Positions 15,136 through 22,229 of a DNA stretch of 32,423 nt are shown here, piece by piece. The DNA is taken from contig DJXI01000003.1 of the NCBI GenBank assembly GCA_002449695.1, forward strand, positions 2,143 through 34,565. Direction: 5' to 3'. The notes under the pieces are model-generated. The model searched no databases and had not been told where the DNA came from. It saw nothing but the letters and a program-made list of their open reading frames with translations. This DNA is from Verrucomicrobia bacterium UBA7008 (GTDB taxonomy: Bacteria > Verrucomicrobiota > Kiritimatiellia > RFP12 > UBA1067). The number at the start of each line of letters is the position of its first letter. Position 1 is the first letter of the stretch. The translations under genes were made by a program, and so were the position numbers.

Positions 15136-15884
15136 AGTCGGAATTTTCACAATCAGCTGTTACCGTTTTGGCCTACCACTTCTGGAAGCCAAACGGATAT
15201 GAAGAGGCGTTTGCCAAAGTCGAACACGCCTTTAAGGAAACCTGGCGACACTGCGGGCGCCTCAAGACAGTGCTGGTCGTCAACGAAACGGCGCCTTGCG
15301 TGGAACGATTTTCCGCGGAGAACGACAATGTCGAGGTCCAGATCGAACCGTCGCTGATTCCGGGAAAGATATTCACGATGAGCGCCGACATGAACAGTCG
15401 ACTTTACACGCGGTTCACTACGCCGTATGTTCTCATCATCCAGGGCGACGGCTACCCGCTGCGCCCGGGACTTGAGGAGTTTATCGGGAAGTACGATTTC
15501 ATCGGCGCGCCGTATGTCCGTATTTCATGGTGGCGCAACTTGATTTGTCACATCTTGGGTTATTGGATGTCAAATGGCGGTTTTTCGCTCCGTTCCAGAC
15601 GGATTTGCGAAGCGGCGGCAGACTTCTGGCCGACGTATTCCAAGTTTCATCCGTCGGATATGACGGTGGAAGACCTGTATTACACGAAGACTCTGCCGTT
15701 GCGGCATCCGGATTATCGTTTCAAATACAAGATTGCGCCGAACACTGTGGCCATTCGCTTCTCCTACGATGCGCTGGTTCAGCAGCCGGTCAAGGAGCTT
15801 CCGTTCGGTTTCCATCGTGCGATGACAGTTGAAGCCCTCGAGAGAAAGGGGTCAGATGAAATATCAGATAGCGATCGCGCATAG
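15132..15884 (+). CDS. DUF5672 family, glycosyltransferase-like protein
   Basis: A 250-residue protein matching the DUF5672 pattern: TVLVVNETAPCVERF, YVLIIQGDGYPLRPGLEEFIGKYDFIGAPYV, then NGGFSLRSRR and PSDMTVEDLYYTKTLP. The QGDGYPL segment sits where GT-A enzymes carry their DxD metal site, and NGGFSLRS is the family hallmark. It probably transfers a sugar in the same glycan pathway. ATG 15132 overlaps the RAYT stop (ATGA) and has GAGGG upstream; a GTG at 15126 is an alternative. Its 3' end overlaps the next gene by 29 nt. From here to about 19 kb the DNA is clearly less GC-rich than flanking genes. Confidence 0.75.
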   Translation: MKSEFSQSAVTVLAYHFWKPNGYEEAFAKVEHAFKETWRHCGRLKTVLVVNETAPCVERFSAENDNVEVQIEPSLIPGKIFTMSADMNSRLYTRFTTPYVLIIQGDGYPLRPGLEEFIGKYDFIGAPYVRISWWRNLICHILGYWMSNGGFSLRSRRICEAAADFWPTYSKFHPSDMTVEDLYYTKTLPLRHPDYRFKYKIAPNTVAIRFSYDALVQQPVKELPFGFHRAMTVEALERKGSDEISDSDRA

Positions 15885-16770
15885 GGTCTGTCCGGTATTG
15901 GCCAAAACGGCGTCGCATTACACCGACAAGTTTGAGATGGTGAAGGCGACGACGGCGTCTTTGGCCCGTGCGTTGACTGGGTTGCGCGTAAAACTCGTGG
16001 TGATACTTGATGGGTGCCCACCGGAATACGCGCGCCTTTTCGACGATGTTTTTGCGCACATCGAGGGCGTGGACTATTCGAGGGAGAATACTCCTGCAAT
16101 AGGGAATCACGCCACATATGGCAGACAGTTGGAGATACTTGCAGATTGCGCGGCCGAGGCAGAGAATCTTTACTTTTCGGAAGATGACTATCTCTACGAA
16201 TCGTCTGCTTTCGCTGCGATGATGCGCTTCCTTGGGCGGCCAGGAGTCGATTTTGTGACGCCGCTCGATCATCCAGATGCTTATCTCGAAGACAGGGAGC
16301 GTGTCCTTGCCAGCGTGGTGCGTGTATCCGAAGATCGCCATTGGCGCGAGGTCGCTTCGACATGCTGCACGTTCATGCTGACGTCGTCGACTTTCATGAC
16401 AGCGAGGAAATCTCTTTCATATTATGCAAATGGCGGTTCCGACTATATGATGGGGGAGCTTCTTACCAAGAAAGATGTCTTTTCTTTGCACGCAGTCTTC
16501 GGTGGTGCGATCAAGTATGTGTTTGCCCGTGAACATAATTGGATGAACCTTATTCCGGCCCTTGCCTGGTTGAAGCTTGGACCGCGTTTGATATTTGCCC
16601 CGCGGTTCAGGCTTTGGTCGCCGATGCCGACTTTGGCCGTGCATCTCTGCAAACCGTCCCTGCCGCCGTCATTTGAGAAGATTGTTGGCAGGGATGACGC
16701 GGCCGCCGCAATTACAAGGAATCGGCAGGAGCACGGCCTGATGGCAAAACGAGCGGAAGGAGATTTCTGA
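15856..16770 (+). CDS. GT-A-like glycosyltransferase (putative)
   Basis: A 304-residue protein with a GT2-like opening (YQIAIAHRVCPVLAKTA, LRVKLVVILDGCPPEYARLF) and an acidic metal-site candidate in NLYFSEDDYLYESSAF (about residues 104-119), followed by FVTPLDHPDAY. The aromatic-rich C-terminal half includes EHNWMNLIPALAWLKLGPRLIFAPRF. I read it as a GT-A glycosyltransferase of unknown specificity. ATG 15856 has AAAGGGG just upstream; the in-frame extension upstream starts with TTG at 15829 and is less likely. It overlaps the DUF5672 gene by 29 nt. GC content is low: a sampled line at 16081-16140 has 28 G/C in 60. Confidence 0.65.
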   Translation: MKYQIAIAHRVCPVLAKTASHYTDKFEMVKATTASLARALTGLRVKLVVILDGCPPEYARLFDDVFAHIEGVDYSRENTPAIGNHATYGRQLEILADCAAEAENLYFSEDDYLYESSAFAAMMRFLGRPGVDFVTPLDHPDAYLEDRERVLASVVRVSEDRHWREVASTCCTFMLTSSTFMTARKSLSYYANGGSDYMMGELLTKKDVFSLHAVFGGAIKYVFAREHNWMNLIPALAWLKLGPRLIFAPRFRLWSPMPTLAVHLCKPSLPPSFEKIVGRDDAAAAITRNRQEHGLMAKRAEGDF

Positions 16771-16774
16771 GTAT

Positions 16775-17806
16775 ATGAATCTGTTTCCGACTATTCTGTC
16801 CCGCTGGGTGCCGACGGGCCATTGTAACGACGAATTGCCGATGGATTGGCAAAGTTTTTGGACGCGTGTGCTCATCCGCATGGGCTGGATGCTGGGCGGA
16901 CGAAGCAGCAATGATTCTGTCTGGTCGCGTGCGCCCCATGCGCTTGACATGGACGAGTCGATTGACTATCTCGAAAAATCGTTGCGCTCCGGCAAGCCAT
17001 TCATGGCAGGAAAGATCGGCACGGGCGACATGGAAACGCTTGAACGATTCATTGCGATTCATTCTGGGGGTTCGTTGCTGAAAAAATGGCTCAAGCTCCT
17101 CGTCGGGCGCGAGTTTCCATTTTGGTATGATAACTGGATACGTGCAGGTATCACCGTTTGTGCGGGTGTCTTCCCTCAAACGGATGAGAGTATCGAAGAA
17201 TTCTGCCGGATATTTTCCTCTTATTGCGAAGGGTTTGACGCCATTCCAACATGGCTGCCTGGTGAAAGATCAATTTATGGTCAATTCTGTCCGCATGCAC
17301 AAATCATACAATTGGAATCTCTGGCACCCTTTGCCCGTCCACACACATGGTATGGAGCGCTTGAAGGGAAGAAGGTGCTGGTCGTTCATCCATATGTGAA
17401 TACGATTCGTGCGCAATACGTGAAGAATGTCGAATTTCATGAAGGGCAGGGCCCGCTGCCGCGATTCAAGGACCTGCTGCTGTACAAACCGGTTAATTCC
17501 ATTGGCGGGAAATGCAAACAGTTCGCCAAATGGAAAGACGCACTGGATTTAATGAACGACGACATTGAGAAGCTTGATTTCGACGTGGCTCTTCTCGGGT
17601 GCGGTGTCTATGGTGTTCCCTTGTCCGTTCATATCAAGCGCATGGGACGTCAGGCCATCTACACCGGCGGTGCAACGCAGATCATCTTCGGCATCAAAGG
17701 CCGGCGCTGGGATAAACTCGGCATCTACAATAAACATTGGGTGCGTCCATCCCCCGAAGACATCCCAGAGAACATGGCGATGATTGAAAATGGGACTTTC
17801 CTTTAA
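16775..17806 (+). CDS. GT-D-fold-like glycosyltransferase (putative)
   Basis: A 343-residue protein. The segment DESIDYLEKSLRSGKPFMAGKIGTGDMETLERF resembles the N-terminal region of GT-D-fold glycosyltransferases (DUF1792-like), in which a DxE motif (here D-M-E) coordinates the metal and nucleotide sugar. The C-terminal segment DVALLGCGVYGVPLSVHIKRMGRQAIYTGGATQIIFGIKGRRWD is a Rossmann-like strand-loop-helix also seen in that group. It is soluble, with no signal peptide. AGGAG lies 12 nt before the ATG. Its function is probably sugar transfer during glycan assembly; the assignment is by motif only. Sampled GC at 17221-17280 is 27 of 60, unlike the chromosomal genes around it. Confidence 0.6.
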   Translation: MNLFPTILSRWVPTGHCNDELPMDWQSFWTRVLIRMGWMLGGRSSNDSVWSRAPHALDMDESIDYLEKSLRSGKPFMAGKIGTGDMETLERFIAIHSGGSLLKKWLKLLVGREFPFWYDNWIRAGITVCAGVFPQTDESIEEFCRIFSSYCEGFDAIPTWLPGERSIYGQFCPHAQIIQLESLAPFARPHTWYGALEGKKVLVVHPYVNTIRAQYVKNVEFHEGQGPLPRFKDLLLYKPVNSIGGKCKQFAKWKDALDLMNDDIEKLDFDVALLGCGVYGVPLSVHIKRMGRQAIYTGGATQIIFGIKGRRWDKLGIYNKHWVRPSPEDIPENMAMIENGTFL

Positions 17807-17849
17807 GTTTGGACTTTATGCGGAGACACATAATTGTTGTGAGGCACTC

Positions 17850-17879
17850 TTGCGAAGCGGTTTCGGAAAATGATAAAAT
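17850..17879 (+). promoter_or_regulatory. Promoter within the glycan locus
   Basis: TTGCGA (17850-17855), an 18-nt spacer and TAAAAT (17874-17879), about 31 nt before the LamG-domain gene. The 103-nt gap after the GT-D-like gene is the only real intergenic space in the locus, which supports a separate start here. Confidence 0.5.
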
Positions 17880-17909
17880 AGGTTCGCACTTCAGAAAGGA
17901 ACAGACACG

Positions 17910-19007
17910 ATGAAACTGAAAATCTTTCTTGCGGCCGTCTTGTGCAGTCTGACGGCGCTTGCCGACGAAACGATCGGCTGCACGCTGCGGCTTGCCGACG
18001 GATCGACGATCAAGGGCGAGCTGATCACAGAGTCATTTGCAGGCGAAGCGCTGTTCGCGCCGGACCTCGCGCTCCCCGCGCGCGTCGTGAAGGCGATTGC
18101 CTTTGACCACAAGAAGGGGACGTGCGCCGTCGAGCTGACGAACGGCGACAGGCTGACGATGGCGCCGGCCACCGAATCGTTCCGCGTGCGCTCGCTCCTC
18201 GGCGAATTCGACATCCCCCGCACCAACATCCAGTCGCTTTCCTTGCGCGTGCTGCGCACGGCCGGCGCGTCGGGCGCGGAAGAAGGGCTCGTCTACTGGT
18301 GCACGTTCGATTCGGAAGAGGCGATCGTCAACCCCGCCGTGGGGCCGGGCGGAGAAGTCGAAAACGTCTCGTTTGTCCCGGGAAAGGTCGGCGATGCGTT
18401 GCGCGTTTCGGCATGCTCGGTTGCCGCTGTCATACCGTTCCCCGCCGGGACGTTGAGGGAAAAGGGCTGCATTGAATTTTGGGCCAAGACGGAAAATCCG
18501 CGTCCTTTTTTCACCGACAAGGGAGATCCGCATTTTTTTGACATAGACTTCACGGAAGGCAGTGGCATGGGTGGGTTCCATCTGGCGTATAATGCAAACA
18601 ATGGGTGTGGCAATAGCGGACTCTGCGGTGGTTGTCCCGTTGGCCTGCTCACGACGCATTCCGGGTATAGCTGGCAGATGCCGTATGAAAACGTTTTGCG
18701 GCCAGGAACGGTCAGCGCATGGCATCATTATGCGCTTGTCTGGGATGCGAATGGCGTGCTGGCCAATGGGGGAAACACGCATTGCGCTCTCTTGATCGAC
18801 GGAAAATTCGTTTCAAAGATTCATACGCCCGGGAACATCGATGGCGTGCGCGCGGCTTTTGACAGGATTCCCTCTTTCCCGAGCACGTTGATGATACCTG
18901 TGAAGCGGAAGGACATCATGTCGCACAGCAAGTCTGCATTCCTGATCGACGAACTGAAGATTTGGGATTTCGCGAAGACGAACTTTGATGATTTCGCCGC
19001 TGAATAA
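17910..19007 (+). CDS. Exported LamG/concanavalin-like domain protein
   Basis: A 365-residue protein with a Sec signal peptide (MKLKIFLAAVLCSLTALA, cleavage near ALA-DE). Residues about 22-115 form a small beta domain (LRLADGSTIKGEL, VVKAIAFDH, VELTNGDRLTM) of the kind common in PVC secreted proteins. Residues about 125-362 look like a LamG/concanavalin-A-type jelly roll: GLVYWCTFDSEEAIVNPAVG, GKVGDALRVS, GCIEFWAKT, WHHYALVWDANG, LLIDGKFV, FLIDELKIWDFA. A cysteine-rich loop (CGNSGLCGGC) sits in the middle. It may bind a carbohydrate outside the cell, perhaps the glycan made by this locus; that is inference. AAAGGA precedes the ATG, and its end overlaps the next gene by 20 nt. Confidence 0.75.
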   Translation: MKLKIFLAAVLCSLTALADETIGCTLRLADGSTIKGELITESFAGEALFAPDLALPARVVKAIAFDHKKGTCAVELTNGDRLTMAPATESFRVRSLLGEFDIPRTNIQSLSLRVLRTAGASGAEEGLVYWCTFDSEEAIVNPAVGPGGEVENVSFVPGKVGDALRVSACSVAAVIPFPAGTLREKGCIEFWAKTENPRPFFTDKGDPHFFDIDFTEGSGMGGFHLAYNANNGCGNSGLCGGCPVGLLTTHSGYSWQMPYENVLRPGTVSAWHHYALVWDANGVLANGGNTHCALLIDGKFVSKIHTPGNIDGVRAAFDRIPSFPSTLMIPVKRKDIMSHSKSAFLIDELKIWDFAKTNFDDFAAE

Positions 19008-19998
19008 AGTTTCCATCCTTGTCGTCACTTACAAAGGTGACGGCTTGCTGAAGGACTGCCTCGAGTCCGTGGCGGCGACTTGCGGGCACGAGCCGCAGAT
19101 CGTCGTCGTGGACAATTCGCCGTCGGACGGCACGCGGGCGATCGTTTCAACGTTTCAAAACGCCCGTTATGTCGCGTCGCCCGGCAATCCGGGGTTCGCG
19201 GGCGGCAACAATCGCGGTTTCCGTTGCTGCGACAGGGAGTATGTCCTTCTCCTGAACAATGATACGGTTGTCCATGCGCGCGATTCGATTGAGCAGCTGG
19301 TCGCATTCCTGGACGGCCATCCAAAATGCGCCGTCGCCCAGGGAACAATGGTGATGCCGCAGTTCGGAGGCAGGCTGTGTCCGTGCGGCAGTTTGCTGAC
19401 GCCGTTCGGTTTCATGTATGCGCGCAACGCATTTCTGCCGGCCAGACACAATCCGTCGGCCTATCCCTGTTTCTCGGCCATTGGCGCATTTATGATGGTG
19501 CGCCGCGCCGTGCTGCCGGCGGTCGGCGGATTTCTGTTCCGTTCGCACTTCTGGTCGTATTATGAAGAATCCGATTTCTGCCATCGGGTCTGGCTGTCTG
19601 GCAATGAGGTCTGGTATGTTCCGACCGTGCCGATCGATCATCTGTGCGGTGCGACGTCCGGGAAATTCGCTCCGGCTGCAATCATGGGCCGCTATTTGCG
19701 CAATCAGCTGTTCTCGCTGTCGGCGTGTCTGGGATTCTGGAGTCGCCTCTGGCTGGTTCCTTCACAGTCCTGCGTTGTGTTCGTGCACGGGACGCTCAAT
19801 CTTTTCCGCGGCAATCGCGCGCTCTTCGCCGCCGACTGTCAGGCAATTGCATCGCTTTGGCGCGACCGCCCGCGCATCCTGGCCGCCCGGCGGACGACAC
19901 GGAGAATTCGCAAAATCAAAGACCGAAAGCTGTTTGCGCAGATCATGCGCCTGCCGCCGTTCGGGTATCTGCTTCGCTCGTTCAAGTCAAATACATGA
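18988..19998 (+). CDS. Glycosyltransferase family 2 (rhamnosyltransferase-like)
   Basis: A 336-residue GT-A enzyme of the WbbL/rhamnosyltransferase type. Markers are VSILVVTYKGDGLLKDCLESV, QIVVVDNSPSDGT, NPGFAGGNNRGF, the metal-binding YVLLLNNDTVV, GAFMMVRRAVLPAVGGF and FWSYYEESDFCHRVWLSG, which carries the likely catalytic base region. It would add a deoxysugar or similar unit to a lipid-linked or surface glycan. ATG 18988 is preferred over the TTG three bases upstream; it overlaps the LamG gene by 20 nt. The stop overlaps the flippase ATG by 4 nt (ATGA). The C-terminal basic helix (RRTTRRIRKIKDRK) is probably peripheral at the membrane. Confidence 0.88.
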   Translation: MISPLNKVSILVVTYKGDGLLKDCLESVAATCGHEPQIVVVDNSPSDGTRAIVSTFQNARYVASPGNPGFAGGNNRGFRCCDREYVLLLNNDTVVHARDSIEQLVAFLDGHPKCAVAQGTMVMPQFGGRLCPCGSLLTPFGFMYARNAFLPARHNPSAYPCFSAIGAFMMVRRAVLPAVGGFLFRSHFWSYYEESDFCHRVWLSGNEVWYVPTVPIDHLCGATSGKFAPAAIMGRYLRNQLFSLSACLGFWSRLWLVPSQSCVVFVHGTLNLFRGNRALFAADCQAIASLWRDRPRILAARRTTRRIRKIKDRKLFAQIMRLPPFGYLLRSFKSNT

Positions 19999-21341
19999 GA
20001 TCGTTTCTCCATCAAACGCACGAGCGGCTGGGCGACTTCTGGTGGTATTCGCTCCTCCTTTTCTGCGCGACGCGCGCGGCGGACGTACTCAATGCGTTCG
20101 TCGGCCTGTGGCTCGTTCCGAAATACGTCGATCCGGCGGAGCTCGGCGCCGTTCTGCCGCTCGCGCGCTTCGCCGACTTCCTCGCGCTGCCGGCCGCCGT
20201 GTTCGCCAACACGTTCCGTAACGAGCTGACGCGCCTGTCGGTCGCCAGGGAATACGGTCGCCTGAAGACGCTGATGCGCGGCGTCTTCCTCGCGGCGGCG
20301 GCATTCCTCTTCGTCGCCATCGTCGCCTCGCGCTTTCTGCTGCCGATGTTTCTCGAGCGCATCCGCATCGTGGAAGGGTCTCTCGGCTGGCTGATCCTCG
20401 TCTCGTCGTTCCTCTCCGCCGTCCATCCCATCTTCAACAACGCGCTGCAATCGCTCAAGAAGTTCAACAGCGCCGCGCTGATCGGCGTCGTCGGCGCACC
20501 GATCCGCCTCGTGACGATGCTCGTCTTCATGCCGTTGCGCGCGCTCTCGGGCTATTTTGTCGGCCAGGCGTCGACGCCGGCTTTCAACATCGTCGCCTCC
20601 GTCTGCTGCCTCCGCCGGGAGCTGGCCGTTCCCGCCGCGCCCTACTGGACGCGCGCGGTCGTCCGCCGCTTTGCGCGTCTGCTCGCGATCTTCGCCGCCA
20701 GCGCCTTCGCGAGCGGCGTCTGCTGCGTGGTCGAATCGACCGTTCTGCGCCAGCGCCTGCCCGACCTCGATTCGGCGGGCTACTACATGGCGACGCGTTT
20801 TTCCGAGATCGCGGGCTTCCTGACGGTGACGCTCTCCTTTACGCTCTTTCCGTTCGCGGCGGAGCTGGCGGCGAAGGGAAAGAGCGCGCGCGGGCTGATC
20901 TTCAAATCGACGGCGGCCATCGTCGTCTTCAGCGCGTTGGTCGCGCTGCCGTTCTTCTTCATCGGCGAGCCGCTCCTTTCCCTGCTGCCGCACGGCGAGC
21001 GCTATGCGGCCTACTGGTGGGCGATTCCATGGCTGATCGGCATCGGGTGTCTGACGTCGTTCGCGGGGCTCTTTGCGACCGCCGAAATCTCCGCCAACCG
21101 CTTCGGCTACCTGAAGTGGATGATTCCGCTCGATCTCATCTATCCGGCGCTCCTGCTCGTCGTCACGGGCTGGGGCTATTTTACGGCCTGCGCGCCGGAC
21201 GCCGTCAACGCGTTTTTCGCGGCGCACAACATCCGCTCGCTCGGCACGATGCTCGTCTGGATGACGGCCGCCAGCCTAATCAAGGCCGCTCTCTGCCTCG
21301 CGTCGCTACTGCGCCCGCGGGGCGGGGCCGAGCCGCACTGA
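19995..21341 (+). CDS. Wzx-like polysaccharide flippase (MOP superfamily)
   Basis: A 448-residue polytopic membrane protein with about 12 hydrophobic segments. The opening FWWYSLLLFCATRAADVLNAFVGLWLVPKYVDPAELGAVLPLARFADFLALP resembles Wzx/MATE-type lipid-oligosaccharide flippases, as does the GYYMATRFSEIAGFLTVTLSFTLFPFAAELAAKG repeat of the second half. It probably flips the lipid-linked glycan unit made by the upstream transferases across the inner membrane. ATG 19995 overlaps the GT2 stop. No Wzy polymerase is seen nearby. The final 36 nt overlap the 3' end of the convergent Ser/Thr kinase gene. Its GC richness matches the chromosome again. Confidence 0.82.
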   Translation: MRSFLHQTHERLGDFWWYSLLLFCATRAADVLNAFVGLWLVPKYVDPAELGAVLPLARFADFLALPAAVFANTFRNELTRLSVAREYGRLKTLMRGVFLAAAAFLFVAIVASRFLLPMFLERIRIVEGSLGWLILVSSFLSAVHPIFNNALQSLKKFNSAALIGVVGAPIRLVTMLVFMPLRALSGYFVGQASTPAFNIVASVCCLRRELAVPAAPYWTRAVVRRFARLLAIFAASAFASGVCCVVESTVLRQRLPDLDSAGYYMATRFSEIAGFLTVTLSFTLFPFAAELAAKGKSARGLIFKSTAAIVVFSALVALPFFFIGEPLLSLLPHGERYAAYWWAIPWLIGIGCLTSFAGLFATAEISANRFGYLKWMIPLDLIYPALLLVVTGWGYFTACAPDAVNAFFAAHNIRSLGTMLVWMTAASLIKAALCLASLLRPRGGAEPH

Positions 21342-22229
21342 GCTGACACCGGGCGTGGCGCGGGGCTTGAACGCGCCGCCTTTCTCGACCTGCGCGCACA
21401 TCTCGATCACGTCGCCCCACGCCGCAATGCGGTAGTTGCGGTCCTTGATGAGCATCGCCTCCAGCAGCTGGCAGAACCCCTCCGTCAGCGACGGATCGTA
21501 TTCGCGCGGGTCGCGCGCCTGCGCCTCGTTGCTGCAGTGCGCGCGCAGCATGCCTTCCTCGTCCAGCTTCGGGAAGAGGACGCGCCCGGTCGCGAGGTGG
21601 TAGAGCGAGGCGCCGAGCTGGTAGATGTCGCTGCGGCAGTCGAGTTCCACGTCGCCGAAGATCTGCTCGGGCGAGATGTAGGCCGGCGTGCCGAGCACGT
21701 GGTCGGGCACGTCCAGCTGCTGCGTGCCTTCCTTGAGCGCGCGGAACGTGCGGCAGAGCCCCAGGTCCGTCAGCTTGACGGTGCCGTCGGAATGGACCAT
21801 GATGTTGTCGGGCTTGATGTCGCAGTGGACGATGCCGTATTCGCGCCAGGCGTAGTCGAGCGCGGCGGCGACGGACTCGCAGATCAGGAGGCAGTCCACC
21901 TGCTGGAGGTGGCGCTTGCGGCTGAGCAGATAGCCGAAGTTGTAGCCGTCGACGTACTCCATGATGTAGTACCACGAATCGCGGAACACGCGCAGGTCGT
22001 AGCTGCGGACGATGCCGGGATGGTGGATGTTCTCCATCGCCCGCTCCTCGGCGACGAACAGCTCCAGGTCGGCGCGCTTCGTCGTCAGCTCCGGGTTGAG
22101 CAGCTTGACGGCGACGATCTCGTGCCGGTTCTTGTCGTAGGCCTTCCAGACGGTGGCCATGCCGCCGGAGCCGACCTCCTCGAGCATCTCCAGATCCGGC
22201 AGGAAGGGCGGTGGCGCGGCGGTGCTCAC
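21306..22229 (-). CDS. Hanks-type serine/threonine protein kinase
   Basis: A 307-residue cytosolic kinase. Glycine loop GSGGMATVWKA (20-30), catalytic lysine K42 in VAVKLL, catalytic loop HCDIKPDN (135-142), metal-binding DLG (155-157, replacing DFG) and the GTPAYISPEQIFG activation segment are all present, so it should be active. The HRD arginine is a cysteine, which makes it a non-RD kinase. No transmembrane or sensor domain follows the kinase fold. The start is taken as GTG 22229, overlapping the response-regulator stop by 4 nt; a TTG at 22241 is possible. It overlaps the flippase gene tail-to-tail. It may tune the two-component system encoded upstream, by context only. Confidence 0.92.
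   Translation of the reverse strand: MSTAAPPPFLPDLEMLEEVGSGGMATVWKAYDKNRHEIVAVKLLNPELTTKRADLELFVAEERAMENIHHPGIVRSYDLRVFRDSWYYIMEYVDGYNFGYLLSRKRHLQQVDCLLICESVAAALDYAWREYGIVHCDIKPDNIMVHSDGTVKLTDLGLCRTFRALKEGTQQLDVPDHVLGTPAYISPEQIFGDVELDCRSDIYQLGASLYHLATGRVLFPKLDEEGMLRAHCSNEAQARDPREYDPSLTEGFCQLLEAMLIKDRNYRIAAWGDVIEMCAQVEKGGAFKPRATPGVSSVRLGPAPRAQ

Noticed and set aside
19644..19994. N-terminal extension of the flippase frame
   Set aside because: It is an alternative-frame reading of the GT2 gene; ATG 19995 gives a proper membrane protein start and a 4-nt overlap.
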